A DNA stretch of 64,000 nt from assembly GCA_029948255.1 (NCBI GenBank), contig JALIZF010001586.1, forward strand, positions 191,501 to 255,500. Direction: 5' to 3'. Numbering within the stretch: the stretch's first letter is position 1; each line of letters begins with the position of its first letter. Source of the DNA: Telmatactis stephensoni (taxonomy: Eukaryota; Cnidaria; Anthozoa; Actiniaria; Isophelliidae). Below, piece after piece: positions 1 to 10,085 of the stretch. Both the position numbers and the translations under genes were made by a program. Under the pieces are notes generated by a model. It was not told the DNA's origin. It was given only the letters and a program-made list of their open reading frames with translations, and made no database searches.

Positions 1-80
1 TGTTTGTCAATCTTGTAGCAACTGTTTGTAAACTGTTTGTCAATCTTGTAACAACTGTCTGTAAACTGTTTGTCAATCTT
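1..80. repeat. Short tandem repeat, 33-bp unit, about 2.4 copies
   Basis: The unit begins TGTTTGTCAATCTTGTAGC and is repeated with single-base differences. The array is cut by the window edge, so its true length is unknown. Confidence 0.8.
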
Positions 81-149
81 ATGTAGCAAATGAAATGAAG
101 AGCAATGAGAAAGGACAGCAAAACAAATCAATTTTAAAAACAACACTTT

Positions 150-206
150 TAAATTTAAAAGACATGTTTTGACTTTTATAAAGCCATCTTCAGTTTTAAG
201 TGAAGC
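150..206 (-). ncRNA. Decayed hammerhead-ribozyme-like motif
   Basis: On the minus strand the order is: UUAAAA, CUGAAGA, a 6-bp stem II with a 3-nt loop, AAAA, CAUG, UC, UUUUAA. The flanks UUAAAA/UUUUAA can form stem I, and ACAUGU is a palindrome that could form stem III between two molecules. The invariant GAAA is AAAA here, so activity is unlikely. The layout matches the better copy at 17455-17512. Confidence 0.5.
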
Positions 207-378
207 TAATTACAATTTACAAGGTTATATATAGGCGTGTTCAAAGTGAAAGAGCTAGTTGCATGGCATAAATTATTTTATCAAATTTTATCCCTTTTGA
301 ATCCTTTCTGTAAAAAATAGTCACATGGGTGACAAACGCATAATGTAACGAAGACTGTTATAAAAAGAGTCTTCCTGT

Positions 379-607
379 TACAGTGCTGTGCTTCGAACCG
401 TTGACACTACCACAAAGTTTTTGATTACTTTTTGACATCTTTTTGACAACTTTGAATACCACTAACCAATTAGATATTGGCGCTTCACTGTGATGTCTCG
501 ATATGGTGTACAAACTCCGCCTATCAAGACATCAAAGTCATCAAAAGATGTCAAGAAGTAATCAAAAACTCTGTGGTAGTGGCAACGGTTTGAAGCGCAG
601 CACTGTA
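379..607. mobile_element. Palindromic MITE (foldback), about 229 bp
   Basis: The two ends, from TACAGTGCTGTGCTTCGAA on the left and ending GAAGCGCAGCACTGTA on the right, are imperfect inverted repeats of about 70 bp. No coding potential is seen. The short ORFs across it are reading-frame noise. Confidence 0.75.
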
Positions 608-1145
608 AAGTATAAACACCATACATGTAAGACAGTGATCTCTCCCCAGTTGGCATACTGTACATGTATTCTCTCTGCATGTTGCTTTTAACGACAGCCC
701 TTGACTACAATACATTTAAAACTGAAAAGTTCTGCAACTTGTATAGCAACCTAAGAACAAGAATCCAAAGCTTGTATTAGGCATCACTTAAAGATAATCT
801 TTTGTTTGGGTTGAGTTACCCTTTTCACAATGCTTAGCATGCAGACCATGCTTTTTATCACCAAGTTTTGTTAAGAAATTTCATAGTACAACAAATGTAA
901 AACCAAATGGGTATGAATAACTTTTTTCACTTTGAGGCTTTCCTAGAAATAACTGCAGGGGCAACATGAAGGTAACTTCTCCTAAAATTGCCTCTTTCAT
1001 CTGTACTTAATAGCTGCTTATGCTGTGATCCTACAAAAAAATAATAATAATAACAAAATGAAAATGGAGTTGACAGAATTAGTGTGTATATGGTGATTCA
1101 ACTTTATCCTTGGTTCGATTTTTATTTCCCTTTGTTTTTGTGTAT
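608..1145. other. Non-coding stretch, nothing recognised
   Basis: AT-rich sequence with no credible ORF, RNA gene or inverted repeat that I can see. Confidence 0.5.
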
Positions 1146-1202
1146 GGTATATAATAAGATGAATGATAAACCAATAAGTGCATCTTAACCAATATTCAAT
1201 TT

Positions 1203-1244
1203 TAGACAAATGCAAGGATTACTGTGAATCCTTGCATTTGTCTA
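1203..1244. repeat. Perfect 18-bp inverted repeat (hairpin)
   Basis: TAGACAAATGCAAGGATT is followed by a 6-nt spacer and its exact reverse complement. It lies between two copies of an AATAAGATGAATGATAAACC repeat (about 1153 and 1381), so it may be an internal part of a repeat family. Confidence 0.8.
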
Positions 1245-1354
1245 ACTGAATATGGGTCAGATTGAAAAAAAGACTTTTAATTAGGTTTAATCTGTTTTCA
1301 CCTAATAAAGTATTAATTAATGTTTTATATTCATCATAATACATTTAAGCAATC

Positions 1355-1505
1355 ACAAAAACCACCACCATCCAGATAGAATAAGATGAATGATAAACCG
1401 AATACCTTAATAATAATTCGTTATTAATATTGTTTACGATGCACTTATTCGGTTTATCATTCACCTTATTCAATCTGAAACTATTGGATCGGGGTGGTTT
1501 TTGTT
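1355..1505. mobile_element. Small foldback element
   Basis: The arms contain AAAAACCACC and AATGATAAACCGAATA on the left and their reverse complements on the right. A partial relative of the inner arm sits at 1150-1185. No coding content. Confidence 0.6.
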
Positions 1506-1787
1506 TATGATAATGTATGATAATTAGTACCAAAAAAACCCAACAACAACTGATAAATAAGTAAATACAAAAAAATTAAAATAAAACTTGAACCACGGAT
1601 AAAGCTTGAACCACAACATGTACATGTACTTAATCAGATAGTGCCCCATCAAAGGTGAGGGACACAAACCTCCAAATACTAATAAAACAAATGACTGGAT
1701 GGAAAGGGGAGGAGGAGGGTAAATGAAGCTAATACCCACTTTTCAAATTTTTGGTAGCAAAGTTCCTCTAGAGGGGGTGAGGGGGAG

Positions 1788-2615
1788 TTCACCGAATCAC
1801 CGAGTCAAATCCGAGTCCGAGTCAAATCCGAGTCCGAGTCAGAAGGCCGAGTCAAGATGAAAATACCAAAAAATTGACCTTTAATAGCAGGTATACATTG
1901 CTAATATATCAACTCATGTTTGTCAAAAGTTTTAAGAAAGAATCAAGTAAACAACGACAAACTTCGACGCCACCATTTTGTGGTTACCACAGAAAGCCCA
2001 ACACTGAAAACAACTGTTTGCTTGGTGAGGAAAGGATGACAAGACGGCTAGCCTGCTCCCTGAAGCATTTAAAATGTGTCAAAGAAAGGAGCGAAACCAG
2101 CATCTTTAAGATGATTTAGAGTTTCTGTATCAATCAATCAATCAATTAATTCGACATTGCAAGCTTGAAACTTGCCGACCTAAACACGGCATTCATCATA
2201 ATTCGTGCCAGTTTTATCAGTACGAACGTGTATAAACCAGGTCTAAATTGTTGGATCTGTTCCACAAAATATTCGCTCCACAGCCTATTGCTTTTCAGGC
2301 AGGCAATGTGAAATATTACATTGTAGCTGGGATTTCATGATCAGTTGTTCATTTTAGCTGGGAGTTTTTCAGTCTGGTGTTCAGTTCTCATCGATAATAC
2401 TACTGAATTGGATTATGATGTAAAACATTAAATAAATAGAATGTAAAACTTTCCTTCAGCTTATCAGATAAACATGCATGATGTAAGTCTTCAAATCATA
2501 AATGTTTTTGTTTTTGTTTTTTTTGTTTTTTATCTTGACTCGGTCTTCTGACTCGGACTCGGCTTTGACTCGGACTCGGATTTGACTCGGAAAATGGATT
2601 TACTCGGGTGAGGGG
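1788..2615. mobile_element. Foldback element with hexamer-repeat terminal inverted repeats
   Basis: Arms at 1788-1863 and 2530-2615 are inverted copies of each other. They are built from iterated CCGAGT/CCGAGTCAAAT units. The roughly 660-bp centre has no convincing ORF; the 81-residue ORF at 1874-2119 resembles nothing I know. Confidence 0.75.
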
Positions 2616-3070
2616 ATTTAATTAAATAAACAATTCCTATATATATCTAGGCCCAATTCTCAACCTGTTTTCCACCAGTCATTCTAAATGAGGGATTAGC
2701 ATAAAATCATTTTGCTAACAATAATCCCCTTTAAAATTATAAAACTCCTGCCAGTATAGCCACTGACAGTATTTCACTGAACGGTGGAAAAACTACATAT
2801 ATCAGTAAATGTATAGTTGTACATGCAGTTCAATTTGGAAAAGGGTGCAATTTGGTTTTGTATATAATTACAACAAACTTGTACCACATTATCAGTGGCA
2901 TTAAGTTTATTAGACTTATTACAATATGGGAACCTAGCTATTATAAAACAGGGGCTTACATTAAGATTAAAATCAATCAATATGATTTTATTATTCCTCT
3001 CTGTGTGTTCTAGCTTCTGTCCTTGCTTCCTCTCTTTTCTTATCTAATTAACCCATATCATAACTTCTAA
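2616..3070. other. Non-coding stretch, nothing recognised
   Basis: AT-rich sequence without a supportable gene or repeat. Confidence 0.4.
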
Positions 3071-3073
3071 TCA

Positions 3074-3150
3074 CCCGTTCAGCTCAGTTGGTTGAGTGTT
3101 GGTCTCAGTGGTTAAGAGCTAGGTCAGGGTTTGAGGTCAGGTGCTGTCTT
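3074..3150 (+). repeat. Degenerate tRNA-like sequence
   Basis: CAGCTCAGTTGGTTGAG resembles an A box and GGTTTGAGGTC resembles a mutated B box (expected GGTTCGANNCC). The stems do not close, so it is a tRNA pseudogene or SINE head rather than a working tRNA. Confidence 0.4.
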
Positions 3151-3500
3151 TTGTAATTATTACATCTACAATGGTAAGGCCTTCATGTCACACTGACAGA
3201 TGATTATTTATAACAAATGTTTCCGAATTCCAGGATAAACGCATTTCGAGGCGATTTGGATACAGTTTTCGAGGCTATCGAGCTCAAACACAAAGATGGT
3301 ATGGCAATTGGGGTCCCAGGATTACTGCTTTCCATGTCATCTGCACGGAAGGAATACTGAATAGACTTGAGTATCCGCCGCGGGCCGGGAATACTAATGA
3401 AGAGAAATTTCTTGAATTTGTGAATGAAAAACTTATTCCTAATCTACAACCGTTTGATGGGATTAATTCTCGTTCTGTGGTTGTAATGGGTAATTATAAA

Positions 3501-3803
3501 ATAAAATAAATAACTGTTTATTTAAGTGTCCTAGTCTTCTAGCGCTCGCGCACTAATTGGGGGACACTATACTCTCACACTCACTACCTCTACCTTGAAT
3601 ATTTTGCAAATAATTCACTCGACTCACCAGTTCGTCTTTGATGGAGGGAGGAAAACCGGAGGACCCGGAGAAAAACCCTCGAAGCAAGGGAGAGAACGAA
3701 CTAACAAACTCAACTCACATGAAGTGCCCCGTCCGGGAATCGAACCAGGGACCACAGCGGTGAGAGGCAAGCGGTCTAACCACTCGACCACCCTTGCTCC
3801 CCT
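3501..3803 (-). mobile_element. tRNA-derived SINE (minus orientation) with target duplication
   Basis: Read on the minus strand, a tRNA Leu/Ser-like head (A box in GGGTGGTCGAGTGGTTAGA, B box near GGTTCGATTCC) is followed by a body with TTTTTCTCCGGGTCC and a TATTTATTTTATTTT tail. It is flanked by TAATTATAA at 3491-3499 and 3804-3812, a clear 9-bp target-site duplication. The insertion lies inside the intron of the transposase pseudogene. Related copies are at about 38070, 43428 and 51731. Confidence 0.85.
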
Positions 3804-3900
3804 TAATTATAAGCACTCAAGCCGTTTTCATCAGAAATTTTGTTTTATTGCAATGCATAAAACTTTACGACATTTTCATTGCGTTTTTTTACAGATAATA

Positions 3901-4143
3901 GAGAGATTAAGCATCACGTTCACGGGAAACGGCAGACGGCAGAGAGGAACACGTGACCTACGATATTCGCGGCTGGCGCTGCGCGTTTGACACTCAAACT
4001 AAAGAGCGACTTTTCACGTTTACTACAAACGTAAAATTAGCCCATCCCACGCGTTGAAACAGCAACGCCAAACGCGAGAAAAGCAGGTCACGTGATCCTC
4101 TCTGCCGTTTGCCGTTTCCCGTGTACGTGATGCTTAATCTCTC
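3901..4143. mobile_element. Palindromic MITE inside the transposase pseudogene
   Basis: Arms of about 46 bp, starting GAGAGATTAAGCATCACG and ending with its reverse complement, contain ACGGCAGACGGCAGAGAGG and its mirror. It disrupts the second transposase exon right after Asp-Asn, replacing or displacing the following codons. Confidence 0.8.
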
Positions 4144-4399
4144 TCGCTGTCGTACGTGTAGTTCAAGCTATAAATACTAGCGGCGTGCTTCTTGCCATCT
4201 TATAGCCCTGACGTCAATCCATGTGAGAACGTTTTCGCTGAAGCAAAAAGTTGGATTAGAGCAAATGATGTCGTGTGGCAAGTATGCCGCGATAATCCAG
4301 AGGAAATGGTGTTTGAAGCCTTCATGAAAATCTCTGATGCCGACATTAGAAACTATTTACGATTTACTAATTACCTGTAAAGTCCTCCCATACTCTTAT

Positions 4400-4672
4400 T
4401 ATTTTCTGCAAATGACTTGTGGGGTGGGGGGGGGGGGAGTTGAAAACGGCGCCATAAATTTTTGAGGGATAACCGTAATTTTTTTGCCTTCCATGGCAGC
4501 AATTTTTTTCTGAATTTTCTTTTCTGGAAATATATATATTATTGATTTTGTAGCCCACCCCCCCCCCCCCCCCATCACTTTTCTAATGGTCTGTCCCTTA
4601 TAGGCATGTGAATGATACTCAACAACAAACAAAACAAAAAAACAACAGTGTACATAATTGTCTACATGATAA
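4400..4672. repeat. Low-complexity homopolymer region
   Basis: Contains a poly-G run near 4423-4437 and a poly-C run near 4556-4574 with T-rich sequence between. ORFs across it are artefacts of these runs. Confidence 0.6.
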
Positions 4673-5615
4673 TTAAAGCTTCTTGAGATCTTCTAACATC
4701 TTCTTCTTCTGTTCGTCAAACTTATCTAAGTACATTGGCATCTTTAAGGTTCCGTCAACTCAACAAGCTGTTCAAGAATCATCCCTCGAGCTTTGATCTA
4801 CGAAAAGCATAAAAAAAACCCGGCTCTTTCAATTTTTAACAATACCATGTGTCAAAAAACTGTCCTTCTATTCTAACATTTTAAAAAGAGGACTACAAAC
4901 CTTTGCTTCATTTGGTCCCGTGGCGGAATCCACTTGTTTTACGGCAAAGGGTAAACATTAAATTCACGATACCCAACTGACATTATTCTATTATAGATAT
5001 TCTAAACTGTAAACATAGCAATGGAGCATTTTTAAACCCATAATATAGGTCACAACATTACGAACTCGGAAGGAAAGAAGTAGCATTTTATAATGTATTC
5101 GTTTTTGATAGGGTTCCCTTTAAATTTTCACGTGCGCCATGCATGAATGATTCTAAAATCTAAAACCTTATTGTTACAGTTCGATTTATCAACAAAAGAG
5201 AAAAGTTACAAACAGACAGCTAGGATAACGGTTGTTCTCCTCTTTGAATTGTGTCAAGCTTAAGTACTCAGTCAGTATACCTACTTTTCTTCTTGTTGTT
5301 TGACGCCTTGAAATCAAGGCACATGACTTCGTCGTCACCGTCCTTGTCGTCGTCCACAGTCACTCGTTTCTTTGGCAAACTCAGTGTATGTGGCTTCAAC
5401 CAAAATGTGACGTGACATAGTTTTGGCTCTCAGTTAAATAGGCCTCTCTTAGGTGTTCATCTGTACAAATCGTTAGTTTTCTCCCACTCGTGCCAATATC
5501 AAAACTGCTCAGTGGCGTCCTTTGCTGGGCTTATCACTTCAGCATGTTTCTTCACTAAGTAGCTTTTAAACTCTTGGACATTTTTGAATACTGGTACTTC
5601 TCTCAAAGAAAACAT
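4673..5615 (-). pseudogene. Decayed gene, possible PB1-like N-terminus, two exons
   Basis: Reading right to left from an ATG at 5613-5615, the translation starts MFSLREVPVFKNVQEFK, then needs two frame changes (near DATEQ/FDIG and near NYVTS/HFWLKPH). It continues through an acidic stretch (VDDDKDGDDE) to a donor at 5284 (GTAGGT). A second exon at 4673-4758 follows an AG acceptor, keeps the frame, and ends in a charged helix EQKKKMLEDLKKL and a stop. The beta-grasp-like N-terminus recalls PB1-like domains, but this is a weak impression. It converges on the transposase pseudogene, so both may derive from one DNA transposon. Too broken to be functional. Confidence 0.45.
4759..5284 (-). other. 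Probable intron of the decayed minus-strand gene
   Basis: AT-rich sequence between the inferred donor (GTAGGT) and acceptor. No other feature is seen in it. Confidence 0.35.
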
Positions 5616-5878
5616 GGAATATTGATTTTTGTTCTCATGCTTTTAGCATTACATTCATGGATAGTCTGTCGGCCATGGCTCTTTTAAAAATCCCGCGTCA
5701 CCTCAGACAAGCGTGCTACGCGTCATGCATGGTTAAGTTAATTGAATATACATATTTCCCATGATCACCCGCGCCACTAGTTTATGCGCTTTTCGCTTCA
5801 CGGGTGACAAAGTTTCTCGGAAAGGGTGTATACTTTGGAGCTTGCTTGTTTAGTGCTTTGTAAACCATGAGGCAGATC

Positions 5879-6130
5879 CTATAAGTTGCTCTTGAAGAAC
5901 TGCAAGTCATATTTAGCCTTTTCGTCTATTTTTGAGCCATTGTCAATTACAAAAACAGAAAGCTCTTTGTTCGGGATCAATTTCTGCTGAATTCCTTCGA
6001 TGAAAGTTGTCAAACTATTCTCAAAAACACCGCTTGAGTCGTACTGATTACTCAAAAAGTACGACAAATGTGATTGGCTTATACTTGCACAAGTTTTGAG
6101 AATTTTAGTTTTGATCAGGAAATAACACAA
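5879..6130 (-). CDS. Unrecognised 83-residue ORF
   Basis: An open frame containing FIEGIQQKLIPNKELSVFV. I do not recognise it. No splice sites or neighbours support it, and it lies between mobile-element remnants, so it may be a transposon fragment or chance. Confidence 0.15.
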   Translation of the reverse strand: MCYFLIKTKILKTCASISQSHLSYFLSNQYDSSGVFENSLTTFIEGIQQKLIPNKELSVFVIDNGSKIDEKAKYDLQFFKSNL

Positions 6131-6167
6131 CTTGATCGTTCTTAAAATACCTCTTACTATATCATAA

Positions 6168-6344
6168 AAGCAATAGAAGATAGATTTTCTATGACTCTAC
6201 CGGTGAAATAGAGCACTTGTGATGTTGGGAGAAACACTCGAAAAAGTTTGAAAATCACTCGCCGTTCTTTTCTCGTGTTTCTCCCAACATCACGCGTGCT
6301 CTATTTCACCGGGTAGAGTCATAGAAATCTATCTTCTATTGCTT
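6168..6344. mobile_element. Palindromic MITE, 177 bp
   Basis: Arms of about 70 bp run from AAGCAATAGAAGATAGAT to GTTGGGAGAAACAC and are mirrored almost base for base on the right. The loop is about 35 bp. Confidence 0.85.
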
Positions 6345-7507
6345 AATTATTGATGTAACTGTTTAAGGTAAAAATAAAGTTGTTGTTGTTGTTGTTAAAC
6401 TAGCCCTAAAACCAACCAACCAAGTCCTTGCTTGCGAGGATCCCATAATGACGACCAAATACTAACTGGGGAGTGACATTTACGGGCTTCCTCTGCACAT
6501 ACAGCTCAATCCACGAAGAGTATGCGCAATGCGTTTTTCACCCGTGTCCCCCTGGGGAAATAAGATTTATTTCCATATTTGTGAGCTCACTTCCGGTCAG
6601 CCGATTCCACCAAGACGGATTCTGTCAACGATTTGGCATGAAAGTCACTGATGAATATTCCTTTCTGAGTTACGCCGAGGTCGTAAAGCTGGTCGAAGAT
6701 GTTCATTTGAACTAGTTAGGTATAGTTTACACGTCCAAAATCGTTTTCTTTAAAAAAGGGAGTTTTTTGGCAGGACCGACGGTCATGCTGACAGTGATGA
6801 TCTAGCAGCCTGTTGGTAAGAAGCCATAAAACCAGTACTTGATCTTTTGTCTAGTATGTTGTTAATCGTTCTTGATTTCTGTAAATAGTTATCTAAATCT
6901 TTCAGCCTTTCTAATTTTTGTAGTCTTATATCTCCAAGTCAGTAAGATGGTTGTCTAGACTTTGTATTATTTCATGTTTGTGGTGTACCTTGGCTACTCG
7001 AACTTCAAATGTTTGGGCATGTTGGCTCTCGGCGTGGAGGACTTCTATACATAATTTATTCTCTTTGAAAACATGTTAGCTTTTGTTTTTGGTGAATAAA
7101 GATTGTATTTTTTAATACGTCAAAGAAACTGTACTACCATGGCGCTAACAGCTGTATATTTAAAAGTAAAAAACTGCCTTTGAACACTCGACATGTTGAG
7201 ATCGCAAATACGACAAGTTTGCCATTCTAGCTGTCAACAATGCCAGTTTTATTTTGGTCTCTTAGCTGAAACCATTCTACGCCTAGAACTGAAAACAGAA
7301 CATTTACCTTAATATAGCTTATCGACCGTCTCCTTCATGGCTGTACGTCTATCAACACGACATTATAATCCTGTCAGTATCTATTTAATTGATTTTCATT
7401 TGTCTCAATCCTCGTGTTGTGCCGAAGTACTAAAGAATGTCAGCCACTTACACCGAGGAGAACACAATAGCTATTCGATGTTGTACTGACTAACCGTGAT
7501 TGCATAG
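6345..7507. other. Non-coding stretch with a short (TTG)n tail
   Basis: A (TTG)n run near 6379-6395 after AAAATAAAG resembles the 3' tail of a non-LTR retroelement. The rest shows no supportable feature; the ORF at 6473-6715 resembles nothing I know. Confidence 0.35.
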
Positions 7508-8541
7508 GCCCGGTTCACACGGCGATATATTTAAGCATTAAAGCATTACCTTGAAGCATATTTTTTTTTCATTTCCTTGTTGCGCGTGTGAACTGGTCCG
7601 ACCAGTAAAAATGCTGGTAAGCTTAAGTTATTTATGCACCAGTCAATGTAAATCCCCGCCCCACCCAACCCGGGAAAGGGCGGGGAATTGGACTGACATG
7701 CCTGAAAAAGTGAGCAAATGTTACTGCCCCTGGGACAATATGTTTAATCCAATGTCCTCGCTTGTCCCCGCCTACCCATGACTAATAACTTATATATTAA
7801 ATTCATTTACACAATACAGGCAATAGAACCGTTTTTTATTTTTGATTATCTGATCTTTAATCTTTACCTTTTCCAGGGATTTTTTCACCTAGTAAAAAAG
7901 AAATAAAATGCATAAGACAATGTATTTAACACAATATAATATATTTATGCTCCTGTGAATTTTCAGATAGATGATAACTAACTATATCTTATTTATAAGC
8001 ACTAAAATTTAATAGCGTATTGTTATGCAGCGTGCACATTATCTCACTTTCCTGGTAAAAAGATATTAAAAGCATCAAAAGTTCACACAAGACACATGGC
8101 AGATCAATCAGTGAAGTAGTTTGAAATGATTGCGAATATTTAAGTTATTATTTTGCCAAATATAAAAAACACAAAAATTCAAGACATAAAACAAACAAAA
8201 ATAACTTATTTAATACACTAAAATAGGAACTGAAACTTTACCTGTCGCTCTTCCATCTTTTCACGTACGTAGAAAAACGCGGGAAGTTGACTTCTGGGTA
8301 TTTTCTAAGATGGCGGCCGCTCATTGGTTTAACCGCTGACCATTATATACCATATTCGCCCGATGCCCCGGTCTTGAGACTGGGAGTGGAAATGTTCGTT
8401 TTTTCCCCGCATACCGGAACTGAACAAGTGAGTGAAAACACAATAAATACCCCGCACATCCCCGCCCTTTCCCGGGTTGGGGGGGGCGGGGATTTACATT
8501 GACTGGTGCATTATGTCTGTGCTTATGTCGTGAACCGGGCC
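7508..8541. mobile_element. 1-kb foldback element with GC-rich arms
   Basis: The ends GGCCCGGTTCAC and GTGAACCGGGCC are perfect inverted repeats. A second inverted pair, TGCACCAGTCAATGTAAATC at 7635 and its complement near 8488-8510, is followed by CCCGCCC...CCCGGGAAAGGGCGGGG. The centre is AT-rich and non-coding. Confidence 0.75.
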
Positions 8542-9987
8542 ATACTGTATTTCACTGAATGTAATTTCTTGAAATATATTTTATATTATCACTCATGTGC
8601 TTATATTAAGGTAATTCTGTAGTTTTGCACTGTGCACACTTACATGTACTGCACATAACATTGCAAAAAAATAATATAAACTCTTTTCCAAGATAAATAT
8701 AAAAGATAATAACACAAAAACGAACAAAGGGACCTTAATTTATCTTTTATTTCTTCAGATCCATAAAAATAAGATTTTCTAACATGTGTAGTTACTGTCA
8801 AGATTCCATATCCAGATTTGTAGATATTTTCCAAAATGCATAATTGCATGGGTACATTGTATCATCCAATTTTACTTTCTTTCACTTTCAACTGCATTTT
8901 CATATCAATATATTGCGTCATATTGCTAGCTTGCTATGCAAAGTGGGAAAGAGTTCACCTTAGAGAGCTAGGAATGCCCATATTCAAGAAGTGAATTGTT
9001 TTAACATGATTTCGATTTTCGAATGTTGAGCCCTAAGACACAAAAGATGGTGTATTTTAAAATTATCTAGCACAAAAACCAACATATAGTGACTCATATT
9101 CTTCATTTCATTCTGGAGATGAACAACTCAAAAATTATTACTGTGTGAATTAGTTTCATGAAAATTCCATTTTGGTTTTGTTTCTACAAAATTACCTTAA
9201 AAAGTATTCTGAAAACATTTTAATAAATAATTAATACATATTAATCTAGATCTTGCACATTCTGATTTGTCTTATAGATCCTCTCAGTTTTTCCTTCCAT
9301 TCTCCAGCTTTCTTTATTTTGAAATTTCATTTCATTCTTTCATTCTTCCATAAGATATATTTTGAATTTGAGAATGTTTTTCTATTTTGTTATTATTAAG
9401 ATATCATTATGTATATATATATAGATGAATATGATTGATTATAAATATTACTAGTAATATATCAAAATTGTTTTTATGTTTGTTCAATTACTTTTTATTG
9501 TCATTCCAAGTGTTGAAAATATCACTGAAATGACAGTAAAGTGAACACAAAAAGTAATTGTCCTGGCAGAATTTTGGCACTTATAATTTAAAATTTGTTA
9601 TAGATATCAGTGCTTATCACTTGCCAGTCAACATATTTTATTAACTATGACCTGGGCTCATTCCAAGTTTTGGTCATGTATGAGTGGAATGTTTTTGTTT
9701 TTAAACATGCCAAGTCAAAAATCTTTGTTGGTCAAGTATTGTACATGTATAGATCTAGAGAATCATGGAATATACTAGTGTATTAAAATGATAATTGTGG
9801 TGAGATAATCATTGGAAAGCCTGTTTTAGCTTGTCAGAGTGCCAATTTGTAAGTTAATTATTTTGCAAATCAAAGAATGAAAGTGAAATGGGTTTCAAAA
9901 CAAACACTCCCTTGTGGGTTATTGTGCAAACATTTGGATCTATATGTATTATAATGGAGGACAAATGATTTGTTTTGAACATTGCAG
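8542..9987. other. Upstream region of the receptor gene, nothing recognised
   Basis: AT-rich sequence. No promoter element could be assigned. A 5' non-coding exon may lie here, because an ATTGCAG acceptor-like site at 9981-9987 precedes the first coding exon. Confidence 0.35.
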
Positions 9988-10012
9988 ATTAACATGGCAT
10001 AGTATTATTTGT

Positions 10013-10085
10013 ATGATGAAGGGAATATATACACTGTGGTGCTTGCTGTGTATTATTTGCCAAAGTTATCAAAGATATGTAAAAG
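10013..10085 (+). CDS. DDR: DDR exon 1: start codon and signal peptide
   Basis: Two in-frame ATGs (10013, 10016) are followed by a Lys and the hydrophobic run IYTLWCLLCIIC, a plausible signal peptide. The donor AAAAG|GTAAG ends the exon in phase 1. It joins exon 2 only if the upstream of two nearby AGs is used there. A possible acceptor (ATTGCAG) at 9981-9987 would make 9988-10012 5' leader, containing a three-codon uORF (ATG GCA TAG). Confidence 0.7.

Larger units (their letters stand above)
3234..4380 (+). pseudogene. IS630/Tc1-like DDE transposase, broken
   Basis: A decayed DDE (DDE_3-type) transposase. The first visible exon opens after an AATTCCAG acceptor and reads DKRISRRFGYSFRG, then a WGPRITAF segment and the beta strand SVVVM. 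A donor at 3490 and a TTTTTTACAG acceptor near 3893 join so that GAT-AAT restores Asp-Asn, the expected second catalytic Asp. A MITE then interrupts the exon. After it come VVQAINTSGVL, a one-base frameshift near 4190, and the family hallmark LPSYSPDVNPCENVF with the third acidic residue, ending at a stop at 4380. The N-terminal DNA-binding part is not seen. The family call rests on the YSPDxNPxE box; the intron is inferred from restored reading. Confidence 0.75.

Noticed and set aside
3595..3990. 131-residue ORF containing EVPRPGIEPGTTAVRGKR
   Set aside because: It is the antisense of a tRNA-derived SINE head running on into a MITE; the same peptide appears at 51597-51812 opposite another copy.
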